A stretch of DNA of 64,000 nucleotides from Pedobacter sp. KBS0701 (GTDB lineage: Bacteria > Bacteroidota > Bacteroidia > Sphingobacteriales > Sphingobacteriaceae), in the NCBI RefSeq assembly GCF_005938645.2, contig NZ_CP042171.1:3968001-4032000 (forward strand), written 5' to 3'. Below, in pieces: positions 17,654 to 26,819 of this stretch (position 1 is the first letter of the stretch; each line of letters begins with the position of its first letter). The notes under the pieces are model-generated. The model was not told where the DNA came from, ran no database searches, and was given only the letters and a program-made list of their open reading frames with translations. A program made the translations under genes and the position numbers.

Positions 17654-18502
17654 ATGAAATTAAACAATGTCCCTTATATTTTTGCTGTATTTTTGCTTTG
17701 CGGAATCTTATCCTGCAGTAAGCGTATCAACACTTTCGGAAAAACCAAAATCGATAAAAGTGTTGATTCTATTTACCTTAAACAGAGAATAGCAGAGATC
17801 AAAGGCTTAAATACCGATGGTTTTACGAAAGCATCATTCAAAGGCACAGCCGATACCGCAATTGTATACCGATTATTAAAACCTAATCACGCTAAAAGCA
17901 AACTTCCATTAGTGATCGTGTTTCATGGATCGAATGCGGTTGGAACCGATAATACCAGTCAGTTAGGTATTTTGGCAAAACTATTTGCAACCGATGAAAT
18001 ACAGGCGAAATACCCTGCTTTTATTTTAGCACCCCAGTTTCCTTCACGTTCGTCGAATTATGTTTTAGATCGAAACAGAAATGCATTAACTTCAGTACCA
18101 CAGCCTTGCCTAACAACGGCATTACAACTGATTGATAGTTTAAAAAGCACTTTAAACATTGATGAGAAAAGAATTTACCTCATTGGCTTTTCAATGGGGG
18201 CTTCTTCAGTGATCAATGCTTTAGCATTAAAACCAGATGTATTCGCCGCAGGAATCAGTATTTCGGGCATACCTCAATTTAACCAGGTAAATCGACTCGC
18301 AAACATTCCAATCTGGCTGATCCATGGCAATATAGACAGTGAAAACCCCTTCAACAGCGACAAGCAATTCTTTAAAGAGGTAAGCTATCAAAACAAAACC
18401 AGGTTTTGGGAATTCGACAATCTTGCCCACAACGATATATTTGCTCCAGAACTATTAACCTATGAGTTACCGAAGTGGTTATTTAAAAATACACGTAAAT
18501 AA
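17654..18502 (+). CDS. Alpha/beta-hydrolase lipoprotein (esterase/PhaC-depolymerase-like)
   Basis: 282 residues with a lipoprotein signal (GILSC, Cys21). The hydrolase fold shows the oxyanion segment LVIVFHGSNAVGTDN (about 94-108), the nucleophile elbow GFSMGAS (about 178-184), the acid in the IWLIHGNIDSENPF segment (Asp) and the closing His in LAHNDIF. This resembles the dienelactone hydrolase/prolyl oligopeptidase-like esterases found in envelopes. The substrate cannot be told. It may be co-transcribed with the DUF4293 gene upstream. Confidence 0.85.
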   Translation: MKLNNVPYIFAVFLLCGILSCSKRINTFGKTKIDKSVDSIYLKQRIAEIKGLNTDGFTKASFKGTADTAIVYRLLKPNHAKSKLPLVIVFHGSNAVGTDNTSQLGILAKLFATDEIQAKYPAFILAPQFPSRSSNYVLDRNRNALTSVPQPCLTTALQLIDSLKSTLNIDEKRIYLIGFSMGASSVINALALKPDVFAAGISISGIPQFNQVNRLANIPIWLIHGNIDSENPFNSDKQFFKEVSYQNKTRFWEFDNLAHNDIFAPELLTYELPKWLFKNTRK

Positions 18503-18504
18503 TT

Positions 18505-18625
18505 GCATTAAGCCCGCCACCTAAACCCGGTTGGAGTGATAATCCTTTTAAAACTTGAAAGGTTTGAAAGATTGAAACGGAAAACGGGACTGATGCAACC
18601 TAAGCCCACTTCAACTGCTTTCCAG
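18505..18625. repeat. Diverged copy of the dispersed inverted-repeat family
   Basis: It contains CCGCCACCTAAACCCGG, then ACGGGAC, GCAACCTAAG and the family end ACTGCTTTCC, in the same order as the right half of the tandem copies at 51753-52302. The left arm is missing, so this is a half element with about 20 unrelated bases inserted. It lies downstream of the esterase gene and upstream of the helicase promoter. Confidence 0.55.
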
Positions 18626-18789
18626 GTAAAAAACACACATCCTTATCACAATCACGTCCTCAATCTAAACCTGCTTCATTCCTCATTTTCCATCATCCAT
18701 TTCACATCACCCCTTACTTCCTTATTTTCAAATATTTAGCCTTAAAAAACTATTTACTTGATTATCTGTGAAATACGGATTATTAACCT

Positions 18790-18797
18790 TACCTTTG
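18790..18797 (+). promoter_or_regulatory. -7 element of the DEAD-box helicase gene
   Basis: TACCTTTG matches TAnnTTTG and lies 26 nt before the ATG at 18824. It falls inside the longer open frame that begins at 18758, which argues that the frame's upstream start is not used. Confidence 0.5.
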
Positions 18798-18823
18798 CGG
18801 CTCAATTAAAAATAAAAAGACGA

Positions 18824-20728
18824 ATGACAAACCCATTTCAATTATTGGGGATAAGTGATGACGTCGTTAATGCCGTAAAGGATCTTGGATTTGAAACTCC
18901 AACACCTATTCAGGAGCAAAGTATTCCTGTACTGTTAGAAGGCACTAATGATTTTGTTGGTTTGGCCCAAACAGGAACAGGAAAAACAGCCGCATTTGGT
19001 TTGCCGCTGTTAGAACTAATCGATTTTAAAGTTAACAAACCACAGGCATTGATTTTATGCCCTACCCGTGAGTTATGCTTGCAAATCGCTAACGACCTTA
19101 AAAACTTTTCTAAAAACATTGCTAATGCCCACGTTGTTGCCGTTTACGGTGGCGCGAACATTATGCAACAACTACGCGAAATCCGTCAGGGAATTCAGAT
19201 CGTAGTGGCCACGCCCGGCCGTATGCTGGATATCATTGGCCGTAAGGCAATTGATTTTTCAAACGTTAAATATGTTGTGCTTGATGAAGCTGACGAGATG
19301 TTGAACATGGGTTTCCAGGACGACATTAACGACATTTTATCAACTACTCCTGATGACAAAAAAACCTGGTTATTCTCGGCTACCATGCCTGCAGAAGTTC
19401 GCCGTATAGCTAAAAACTATATGGATAACCCTGTAGAATTAACTATGGGCACAAAAAATACAGGTAACGTAAACATCGAACATGAATATTATATTGTTCG
19501 TGCACGTGATAAGTACGCTGCCTTAAAACGTATTGTAGATTTTAACCCTGAAATTTTTGCTGTAGTATTTTGTAAAACCAAATTGGATACACAAGATGTT
19601 GCCGAGCATTTAATTAAAGATGGTTACAATGCTGATGCTTTACACGGCGATTTATCGCAACAACAACGTGATAAAGTAATGCAACGTTTCCGTGAGCGCA
19701 ACATGCAATTGTTAATTGCTACTGATGTTGCTGCCCGTGGTATCGATGTAAACAATGTAACACACGTAATCAACTATTCTTTACCTGACGAAATCGAAAG
19801 TTATACCCACCGTTCTGGTCGTACTGGCCGTGCAGGTAAAACCGGTATCTCTATCTGTATCATCAACTCTAAAGAATTAGGAAAAATCCGTCAGTTAGAG
19901 CGCATTATTGGTAAACAATTCACCAAAGCTGAGCTTCCTACAGGATTTGACGTTTGTGAAAAACAATTATTCTCTTTGGTACATAAAGTACATAACGTAG
20001 AAGTTAATGTAGAGCAAATTGATCAGTACATTCCTCGTATCATGGATGAATTCAAAGATTTATCTAAGGAAGATGTAATTAAACGTTTTGCTTCATTAGA
20101 ATTTAACCGTTTCCTGGATTACTACTCTAAAGCTCCTGATTTAAATGCTGCTGTTGGTGATGATCGTGGTGAAAGAGGTGAGCGTGGTGAAAGACGCGGA
20201 CGTGGTAGCGAAGGTTACACCCGTTTGTTCATCAACTTAGGTTCTGTAGATGAGTTTACCCGCGGCGATATGTTATCATTTATCTGTAACAACGGTAAAA
20301 TTGGCGGTAAAAGCGTTGGTAAAATCGATTTAAAAGGTGTTTTCTCTTTCTTTGAAGTAGAAGACGCTGTAGCTGACAAAGTTTTCGAAGGCTTTAAATC
20401 CGTTGAATTCAATGGACGTCAGGTTCGTATTGAGAAAAGCGGAGACGGTGGTCGTGGTGAAGGTGCTGGCGAAAGACGCGGTGGCGGTGAAAGACGTAGC
20501 GGTGGTTTCGGCGGAGAACGCAGAAGCGGCGGTGGCGGTGGTTACCGTGGCGGAGGTGAGAGAAGATCTGGCGGTGGCAGCGGAAGACGCGAAGGCGGAA
20601 ACAGCGGTGGCGGTTTCAGGGATTTCTCTGGTCGTAGCCGTGATGACAAAGGTGGTAACACCGGAGGCCCACGCAGAGAAGGCGGAAACCGTGAAGGTGG
20701 AAGCGGCGAGCGCAGAAAAAAATGGTAA
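18824..20728 (+). CDS. deaD: DEAD-box RNA helicase with DbpA-type RNA-binding domain and RGG tail
   Basis: 634 residues from the chosen ATG; a start 22 codons upstream overlaps the promoter. Motifs run in order: Q motif GFETPTPIQEQSIP, Walker A AQTGTGKT, PTRELCLQIA, TPGR, DEAD in VLDEADEMLNMGFQ, SAT in LFSATMP, and HRSGRTGRAGKTG. After the RecA-like core comes a DbpA/CsdA RNA-binding fold (YTRLFINLGSVDEFTRGDML... FNGRQVRIEKSG). A roughly 80-residue tail rich in Gly, Arg and Ser (RGGGERR repeats) follows. Such helicases act in ribosome assembly and cold adaptation. The symbol is by resemblance; it could equally be called csdA- or rhlE-like. Strong terminator after the stop. Confidence 0.93.
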   Translation: MTNPFQLLGISDDVVNAVKDLGFETPTPIQEQSIPVLLEGTNDFVGLAQTGTGKTAAFGLPLLELIDFKVNKPQALILCPTRELCLQIANDLKNFSKNIANAHVVAVYGGANIMQQLREIRQGIQIVVATPGRMLDIIGRKAIDFSNVKYVVLDEADEMLNMGFQDDINDILSTTPDDKKTWLFSATMPAEVRRIAKNYMDNPVELTMGTKNTGNVNIEHEYYIVRARDKYAALKRIVDFNPEIFAVVFCKTKLDTQDVAEHLIKDGYNADALHGDLSQQQRDKVMQRFRERNMQLLIATDVAARGIDVNNVTHVINYSLPDEIESYTHRSGRTGRAGKTGISICIINSKELGKIRQLERIIGKQFTKAELPTGFDVCEKQLFSLVHKVHNVEVNVEQIDQYIPRIMDEFKDLSKEDVIKRFASLEFNRFLDYYSKAPDLNAAVGDDRGERGERGERRGRGSEGYTRLFINLGSVDEFTRGDMLSFICNNGKIGGKSVGKIDLKGVFSFFEVEDAVADKVFEGFKSVEFNGRQVRIEKSGDGGRGEGAGERRGGGERRSGGFGGERRSGGGGGYRGGGERRSGGGSGRREGGNSGGGFRDFSGRSRDDKGGNTGGPRREGGNREGGSGERRKKW

Positions 20729-20750
20729 ATTAAAAAAACAATATTTTACA

Positions 20751-20783
20751 AACCGGTCTTGTTTATTCGAGGCCGGTTTTTTT
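20751..20783 (+). terminator. Rho-independent terminator of the helicase gene
   Basis: AACCGGTC pairs with GGCCGGTT (8 bp with one G-T), with a 12-nt loop, followed by seven T. It lies 22 nt after the stop codon. Confidence 0.9.
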
Positions 20784-20809
20784 ATGCAATTTAAAATTTT
20801 CAACTACCG

Positions 20810-21184
20810 TCAGGCCCAAGAAAAACGATCATACTTAATATTCTCAGCATCCATGAATTCACCAAATAATGAATAAGCTTTATTTCCACTAAATTGAAGC
20901 TTCAAAGCTTGTAGTAAACCAGATCTGTCACCCTGCTCTAAATTGAATATTTGGTAAAATTTAGCTACTTCTTTCAATTCAATGGAATAGCAATACTCAT
21001 AATCAGAATCTCCCCATATCTCTTTTACCGATTTTCCAATATCGTATCCATCAAAGTACAATTGGTCATTATCATTAAAATACAATTCCATCGATATTTT
21101 GATGTCAGGTTTTTCCAGATAAAATAAAGTTACTTTTTCCAAGGTGTGAGTCTGTTTTATTCTAGTAATGCAGGATATTGACAT
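20810..21184 (-). CDS. Hypothetical protein, about 124 residues
   Basis: I do not recognise the family. The protein is acidic, soluble and without a signal peptide or membrane helix, rich in Tyr, Phe, Asp and Glu (DNDQLYFDGYDIGKSVKEIWGDSDYEYCYSIELKEV). A helical middle (FNLEQGDRSGLLQALKLQFSG) is followed by a tail ending SLFGEFMDAENIKYDRFSWA. The size and composition resemble stand-alone immunity-like or SMI1-unrelated small proteins, but no toxin gene is next to it. An internal Met at about residue 32 could be the start. It is convergent with the helicase and isolated, with a 167-bp gap to the next gene. Confidence 0.65.
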   Translation of the reverse strand: MSISCITRIKQTHTLEKVTLFYLEKPDIKISMELYFNDNDQLYFDGYDIGKSVKEIWGDSDYEYCYSIELKEVAKFYQIFNLEQGDRSGLLQALKLQFSGNKAYSLFGEFMDAENIKYDRFSWA

Positions 21185-21351
21185 TTGACACGAAATCTAA
21201 GTATAATTTACAAATTTCACAGCATCAATGAGTACAACAGCGGTGTCAGATATTTCTATCTGACATACTTAAATGATACAAACGCGCATATTTTCCTAAC
21301 CAAATCGCTTTCGAAATATTATATTTAACGTTTATATATACTAATAAGATC

Positions 21352-22500
21352 ATGCGTTATTTAAAGTTTTTCATCATTTTATTTGCACTATTCATAAACA
21401 GCAGGCTTTCTGCCCAACAAAAGGTTTCTGATCAAAAAATGCAATGGTTTGCCGATGCCAAACTGGGCATTTTCATCCATTGGGGTATTTATTCGGTTAA
21501 CGGTATTTCCGAATCTTGGTCATTTTTTAACAACTACATCAATCATGATGCTTACATGAAACAGCTTGATGGTTTTACCGCTGCAAAATACAAACCAGAA
21601 GAATGGGTAAACTTAATCAAAGAAAGCGGTGCTAAATATGCGGTAATTACCACCAAACACCATGATGGTGTGGCCCTTTGGGATAGTAAAATTCCGAATG
21701 CAACCACAACAGTAATAAGCAGCGCAGCAAAAAAAGATTTAATCACCCCATTTGTAACTGAACTTAAAAAAACAGGATTAAAAACAGGCTTGTATTTCTC
21801 ATTACCTGATTGGAGTTATCCGGATTATGATGGTTTTACCCGCGACAGGAAACGTTACGATTATAAACAGAATCCCGCGCGCTTTAAAAAATTTCAAAAC
21901 TATTTCCAAGGGCAGTTGAATGAACTTTCGACCAAATATAATCCTGACCTGGTATGGTTTGATGGCGATTGGGAGCATAGTGGAGAAGAATGGCAGGCCA
22001 AAAATATATTATCGGACTTACGCAGGGTAAATCAGAATATCATCATCAACTCCCGGTTAAATGGCCATGGAGATTATGATACACCCGAACAAGGTGTTCC
22101 GGTGGTAAAACCAAGCTCGCCTGAATGGGAACTTTGTTACACCATGAACGATTCGTGGGGCTATCAGCCTTATGACAATCACTATAAATCATCCAACATG
22201 ATTATCCGTACATTGGTTGATTGTATCAGTATGGGCGGTAACTTATTGCTTGATATTGGACCAAAAGCGGATGGAACTATTGCGCCAGAGCAGGTTAAAA
22301 TTTTAAAGGATTTAGGCTGCTGGACCAAAAAACACAGTGAGGCCATTTACGAAACGCAAGCAGGTATCTCTGAAAAACATTTCAATGGAAAAACTGCAGT
22401 TTCGAAAGATAGAAAAACCCTATTCCTTTACCTCGATTATAAAACAGATGAAGGCATTTTGCTATCGGGTATAAAATCAAAAGTAAAAAAATGCAGCTAG
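21352..22500 (+). CDS. GH29 alpha-L-fucosidase, N-terminal part (catalytic domain)
   Basis: 382 residues ending early at a TAG. A signal peptide (cleavage near RLSAQ) is followed by the GH29 barrel: WFADAKLGIFIHWGIYSVNG, YAVITTKHHDGVALWDS, GLYFSLPDWSYPDYDG, DLVWFDGDWEHSGEEW with the likely nucleophile Asp, and GGNLLLDIGPKADGTIAPEQ. The enzyme removes alpha-L-fucose from glycans in the periplasm. The frame stops in the middle of the beta-sandwich domain, at LSGIKSKVKKCS. The rest of the domain continues in the -1 frame from 22491. The join is an A7 run at 22485-22491. Confidence 0.85.
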   Translation: MRYLKFFIILFALFINSRLSAQQKVSDQKMQWFADAKLGIFIHWGIYSVNGISESWSFFNNYINHDAYMKQLDGFTAAKYKPEEWVNLIKESGAKYAVITTKHHDGVALWDSKIPNATTTVISSAAKKDLITPFVTELKKTGLKTGLYFSLPDWSYPDYDGFTRDRKRYDYKQNPARFKKFQNYFQGQLNELSTKYNPDLVWFDGDWEHSGEEWQAKNILSDLRRVNQNIIINSRLNGHGDYDTPEQGVPVVKPSSPEWELCYTMNDSWGYQPYDNHYKSSNMIIRTLVDCISMGGNLLLDIGPKADGTIAPEQVKILKDLGCWTKKHSEAIYETQAGISEKHFNGKTAVSKDRKTLFLYLDYKTDEGILLSGIKSKVKKCS

Positions 22501-23192
22501 TTGGTGGTGGTGAGGTAAAATTTGCCAACATTAGTGCCTCAGACTATATATTTAATATTCCGTTAACTGATTTTGATCAAGACGTTACTGTAATAAAAGT
22601 GAGTTTTAACGAGCCTGTCAGCCTTATTGAAGCCAAAAATGAAGCTATTTCATTAAAAGATTTATTTACGGCAAATAAGAAATTGAATTCTGCATCTTAC
22701 AAGCTGAAAAAGTTAGCTAAAACCTTAGATAAGGGCATCAATATTTTTAATGACACCAATTTAGCAGCCGATGGAATGAATTTCAACGCGAACATTAAAC
22801 CTTTGGATCAAACAGTGAACAACTGGGTAATTAAAAATGCGGAAGCACTATACAAAACAACGGGTGGAATTCTGGCAGGTCACTATCAGGGCAATACCGC
22901 ACTTTCTGCAGATAAACAAACGCTTTATTTATTTGTAGAAGGCACGCCAACCGGGCCAATTGCCATTAAAGGTTTAAAAAATAACATCAGCAGGATCAGG
23001 ATTGTAGGTGAAGGCACCATGCTTCCGCACGAAATTTATAACAAACTGTATTGGAGCAAAATACCGGGTATTGTTTACATTCCAGTGCCTAAAGACAAAT
23101 TAGATCCTGAATTAACTGTAATTGCTGTACTTTTAGATAGCCCGATTGATCTGTACCGTGAAAAAGTCGGCGCCATTGAAAGCAACCTCTAA
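22491..23192 (+). CDS. GH29 alpha-L-fucosidase, C-terminal part in the -1 frame
   Basis: 233 residues without a signal peptide. They begin MQLVGGGEVKFANISASDYIFNIPL, the normal continuation of the C-terminal beta-sandwich of the preceding GH29 gene. A second similar module follows (AEALYKTTGGILAGHYQGNTALSADKQTLYLFVEG... SRIRIVGEGTMLPHEIYNKLYWSKIPGIVYIPVP). It overlaps the first part by 10 nt. Reading AAA AAA and slipping back one base gives a single protein of about 610 residues. Whether this is a programmed -1 shift, a phase-variable A tract, a broken gene or a sequencing error cannot be told from one sequence. Confidence 0.75.
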   Translation: MQLVGGGEVKFANISASDYIFNIPLTDFDQDVTVIKVSFNEPVSLIEAKNEAISLKDLFTANKKLNSASYKLKKLAKTLDKGINIFNDTNLAADGMNFNANIKPLDQTVNNWVIKNAEALYKTTGGILAGHYQGNTALSADKQTLYLFVEGTPTGPIAIKGLKNNISRIRIVGEGTMLPHEIYNKLYWSKIPGIVYIPVPKDKLDPELTVIAVLLDSPIDLYREKVGAIESNL

Positions 23193-23516
23193 TTATGTTC
23201 CGTTTAAAAATCCTTCGGCTCCGATACTAAACACAGATTCCAACAGAAAAGTCTTCGTGTCTACTGGAGTGCAATGGAATGGAGAGATCTTTGAATCATT
23301 TACGATAAAAATTGAAATTTAAAATATTTCTCCACTCCGGTCGAAATGACGAACCCACAAAAAACCAGTCATCAAAATTTATATGTTTTTATAAAACTAA
23401 GTCAGGAGGATGAGCATATGTGATTTCCACGCTTCCGTGGCAAAAAATTATTTAACAATTGTAAAATAGTGGCGCGACTTTAAGATTATCCTTAAATTGC
23501 ATTACTTTCGCAAATC
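23193..23516. other. Intergenic region with REP-like fragment upstream of bshC
   Basis: It contains TTTCTCCACTCCGGTCGAAATGACG near 23325-23349 in two overlapping parts, typical of dispersed extragenic repeats, and an earlier CTACTGGAGTGCAATGGAATGG segment. No gene is seen. The promoter element of bshC lies at the right end. Confidence 0.35.
23503..23510 (+). promoter_or_regulatory. Near-consensus -7 element abutting the bshC start
   Basis: TACTTTCG differs from TAnnTTTG by one base and ends only 6 nt before the ATG at 23517. If used, the bshC transcript would be leaderless or nearly so. No -33 box is found at the usual spacing. Confidence 0.4.
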
Positions 23517-25103
23517 ATGCAGGCAAAATATATCTCTTATCAGGAAACCGGATCATTTTCAAAACTGGTTTTAGATTATATTAACGATGAAGAACAGCTT
23601 AAAGCTTTTTACAGTTACCGCCCCGACATGGCCGGTTTAGCCAGCGCAATTAAGCATAGAAATTTCCCCGGAGACCGGACTACCTTAGTGCAGGTTTTGC
23701 AAGATCAATACCGGCATTTACAGCCTAATAAATCGGTTACGAAAAATATCGAACTTTTAGCCCTCGACAATACTTTCACTGTAACTACCGGTCACCAGTT
23801 AAACTTGTTTACCGGACCACTTTATTTCATCTATAAAATTGTAACCACTATTAATTTAGCCATTGAGCTAAAAATGGCACATCCTGAAAAGAATTTTGTT
23901 CCGGTTTATTGGATGGCTACTGAGGATCATGATTTCGATGAAATTAACCATGTAAGTGTTGATGAGAAAAACATCAGCTGGATACAGCAAACCAACGGTG
24001 CCACCGGAAGATTAAGCACCAAAACCGTTGCTGCTGCAGTAACGGCCTACAAAGGCTACCTGGGTATTTCTAAAAACGGAAAACGGATTGCCAAATTGGT
24101 CGAACAGGCCTATTTGCAACACGATAATTTGGCCGATGCCACCAGGTTTTTGGTCAACAACTTATTCGAGAAATATGGACTGGTGATCGTGAATGCAGAT
24201 GATGAATTATTAAAAAAACAATTTGCTAATATCATTACTGAAGATATTATTCAGCATAACAGTGCTAAAAACATAGAAAACAGCTCAAAAAACCTGGAGG
24301 ATTTAGGCTATAAAACCCAGGTAAACGGGCGCGACATTAATTTCTTTTATTTAATTGATAATTTGCGTGAGCGTTTGATCTTTGAAAAAGGAAAATATAT
24401 CGTAAACCACACAGATATCAGTTTTACAGAAGAAACACTAAAAGCTGAAATCGAATCGCATCCTGAACGTTTTAGTCCGAATGTAGTGATGCGCCCCATG
24501 TACCAGGAGGTTATTTTACCTAATATCGCTTATATAGGTGGTGGCGCCGAGGTAGCTTACTGGATGCAACTGAAAGCAAATTTCGATTTCTACAAGGTCG
24601 ATTTTCCGGTTTTACTATTGCGTAATTCAGCTTTATTGATAGATCAACGCAGTGCTCAGAATTTATACCATTTAGGCTTTTCTTTAGAAGACATTTTCCT
24701 GCCGGTTGAAGAATTAAAAAACATTTGGGTCAAACGGAATACAACCGCAGAATTGAGTTTAGCTGATGAAACAAGAGCCATCAACAGTATTTTCGATCAG
24801 ATTAAGCTCAATGCCTATAAAATTGATAAAACACTTTCTGTTTCTGCCGATACGGCGAAGCAAAGAACCAACCATTTGTTAGCTAACCTGGAAAAGAAAC
24901 TATTCAGGGCAGAGAAAAGAAAGCATGAAACGGCATTGCTACAGATTGATAATGTAAAGAAAAGACTTTTCCCCAATGGAACATTGCAAGAAAGAATCTT
25001 GAATATTGCGCCCATGTATGTAAATTATGGAGAAGATTTTCTTTCATCCTGCATAGAAAACTTCGAACCACTGGGTGGCGATTTTACTGTTTTATTGCCG
25101 TAA
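23517..25103 (+). CDS. bshC: Bacillithiol biosynthesis cysteine-adding enzyme BshC
   Basis: 528 residues, full length for the family. Family blocks are visible: VTTGHQLNLFTGPLYFIYKIVTTINLA (about 84-110), VYWMATEDHDFDEINH (about 123-138), SPNVVMRPMYQEVILPNIAYIGGGAEVAYWMQL, and the C-terminal coiled-coil helix region (LLANLEKKLFRAEKRKHETALLQIDNVKKRLFPNGTLQER). BshC adds cysteine to GlcN-malate in the last step of bacillithiol synthesis, in the cytoplasm. bshA and bshB are not in this window. Confidence 0.96.
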   Translation: MQAKYISYQETGSFSKLVLDYINDEEQLKAFYSYRPDMAGLASAIKHRNFPGDRTTLVQVLQDQYRHLQPNKSVTKNIELLALDNTFTVTTGHQLNLFTGPLYFIYKIVTTINLAIELKMAHPEKNFVPVYWMATEDHDFDEINHVSVDEKNISWIQQTNGATGRLSTKTVAAAVTAYKGYLGISKNGKRIAKLVEQAYLQHDNLADATRFLVNNLFEKYGLVIVNADDELLKKQFANIITEDIIQHNSAKNIENSSKNLEDLGYKTQVNGRDINFFYLIDNLRERLIFEKGKYIVNHTDISFTEETLKAEIESHPERFSPNVVMRPMYQEVILPNIAYIGGGAEVAYWMQLKANFDFYKVDFPVLLLRNSALLIDQRSAQNLYHLGFSLEDIFLPVEELKNIWVKRNTTAELSLADETRAINSIFDQIKLNAYKIDKTLSVSADTAKQRTNHLLANLEKKLFRAEKRKHETALLQIDNVKKRLFPNGTLQERILNIAPMYVNYGEDFLSSCIENFEPLGGDFTVLLP

Positions 25104-25180
25104 TATTAGTCCGAAGTCCGGAGTCGGAAGCCGATACCTCAAAGCGCCAATCTCGATACTTACTACTTGATACTAACAAA

Positions 25181-26266
25181 ATGAACTTCATCACCTTTAC
25201 TGAAACCAACCTTAGAACCTTCACCTACAACGTTTTTAAAAAAATGGGCTGTTCTGATGAGCATGCCGGTTTAGCAACCGATGTATTAATCCGATCAGAT
25301 TTACGGGGGATCGACTCGCATGGCGTTGCCCGTTTAAGTGGCTATGTACGTCTTTGGGAAAAGAAAAGAATCAATGCTAAGCCCGACATCAAAATCGTAC
25401 ATGAAACACCTACTACTGCCACTGTAGATGGCGATGCAGGTTTAGGTTTAGTAGTTGCACCTTTCGCAATGAAGATTGCAATCGAAAAAGCAGAAAAATA
25501 TGGTAGCGGATGGGTTTCAGTTAAAAATTCCAATCATTTTGGAATTGCCGGTTATCATGCTTTGATGGCGGTTGAAAAGGATATGATCGGCATCAGTATG
25601 ACCAATGCGAGTCCGCTGGTTGCACCAACCTATGCAAATGAAAGATTATTAGGCACTAACCCAATGTGTTACGCCTTTCCAGCGGGAAAATACCCACCCG
25701 TAATTGTGGATATGGCCACCGCAGCTGCTGCTAATGGAAAGTTAGAAATTGCGCAAAGGGCAAATAAAAGTATTCCCGATGGCTGGGTTCAGGATAAAAA
25801 TGGCGAAAACTCTGCCGATCCTAATGAACTAAAAAACGGTGGCTCGCTTCTTCCTTTAGGGAGTGATAAAGACCATGGCAGCCATAAGGGTTATGGTTTG
25901 AGCGCAACGGTTGATATTTTATCGGCAGTATTATCTGGCGCCAATTACGGACCATGGGTACCTCCATTTGTAGCTTTCTTAGAGCCATCGTCCAATCCGG
26001 TTGGCGAAGGACTTGGCCACTTTTTAGGCGCTATGCGTGTAGACGGCTTCAGACCCGCTGCAGACTTCAAAAATCATTTAGATAATTGGGTAGAACGCTT
26101 TAAAAGCGCAAAAACAATAGATCCTGATAAAAAGGTAATCATTCCCGGCGAACCTGAACACGAATTTGAGCAGGAAAGGAAAATCAGTGGTATTCCATTA
26201 ATCGATGTTGTGGTAAAAGACCTGAATGAACTTGCTGTGAAACTGGGAATAGCAGAACTGAAGTAA
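25181..26266 (+). CDS. Ldh family NAD(P)-dependent oxidoreductase (malate/L-lactate/ureidoglycolate type)
   Basis: 361 residues. Typical of the type-2 malate/L-lactate dehydrogenase family: DLRGIDSHGVARLSGYV with the catalytic His (about 48), GLGLVVAPFAMKIAIEKA, SNHFGIAGYHALMA (about 118-131), GTNPMCYAFP, VDMATAAAANGKLEIA and DKDHGSHKGYGLSATVDILSAVLSGANYGPWV. The fold is unlike classical LDH. The reaction is reversible reduction of a 2-keto acid; the precise substrate is unknown. It is 77 nt downstream of bshC on the same strand and possibly independent. Confidence 0.92.
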   Translation: MNFITFTETNLRTFTYNVFKKMGCSDEHAGLATDVLIRSDLRGIDSHGVARLSGYVRLWEKKRINAKPDIKIVHETPTTATVDGDAGLGLVVAPFAMKIAIEKAEKYGSGWVSVKNSNHFGIAGYHALMAVEKDMIGISMTNASPLVAPTYANERLLGTNPMCYAFPAGKYPPVIVDMATAAAANGKLEIAQRANKSIPDGWVQDKNGENSADPNELKNGGSLLPLGSDKDHGSHKGYGLSATVDILSAVLSGANYGPWVPPFVAFLEPSSNPVGEGLGHFLGAMRVDGFRPAADFKNHLDNWVERFKSAKTIDPDKKVIIPGEPEHEFEQERKISGIPLIDVVVKDLNELAVKLGIAELK

Positions 26267-26819
26267 TTCGTTTTTATTTAACCGCAAAGGGTGCTGAGAA
26301 GCAAAGCGCGAAGATCGCAAAGTTGGGTGAGAAATTCTAAATATCCTTCAAGTCCGCTACCATTAGAAAGAATCTATCAGTCCGGCCGTCATTCTCGCGC
26401 AGGCGGGAATCTTAAAGCGTTTGCATTACGATTATTCATAAGTTTCCCTTGTTTCAAGATCCTGAAATAATTCAGGAGGACGAATACGATAATCTGTTCT
26501 TAGCGCTCCCAAAGGCTCTACGGATTAAGCAATAGAAAAAAATCTTAGCCTCGGCTTCGTGATTATTGATTTTCGAAAACTCAATCTTATTGGTCATCAG
26601 TAGAGACCTAAGCTTAACTTTACAGACAGCAGATACATGATCAAATCATTTAATTAATTTCTGATAAGATTGTCCTATCCTATATTAAACACATATATCA
26701 TCTATTAAATAATACTTATTCTACCTATATAATTTTATATTTAATATCATATATTAGTACATTCATGTATATTAGATTTCAAATAATCTAATTATAAATC
26801 TACAAGCTAAATTCAAACT
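26267..26819. other. Gene-free region with dispersed repeats and an AT-rich stretch
   Basis: The left part (26277-26330) belongs to a family built on AACCGCAAAG and GCAAAGTT, seen again at 54522-54545 and, inverted, at 52680-52747. The middle holds a REP-like doublet (26386-26483). The right 180 bp is almost pure A and T, with many short TATA and TTAAT tracts leading into the metalloprotease gene. No gene or RNA recognised. Confidence 0.4.
26386..26483. repeat. REP-like doublet
   Basis: The left arm GTCATTCTCGCGCAGGCGGG AAT can form a GC-rich hairpin. The right arm AGATCCTGAAATAATTCAGG also folds on itself and ends GGACGA, giving inverted outer ends CGTC/GACG. The layout is paired hairpins with a spacer, as at 3003-3113. 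Confidence 0.5.

Noticed and set aside
18758..18823. Upstream start for the DEAD-box helicase
   Set aside because: The extension contains the TACCTTTG promoter element and precedes the family's normal N-terminus MTNPFQLLG.
20330..20876. Two long frames overlapping the 3' end of the DEAD-box helicase
   Set aside because: They are out-of-frame readings of the Gly/Arg-rich repeat tail; low-complexity Ala/Thr/Val composition is expected from GGN and CGN codons.
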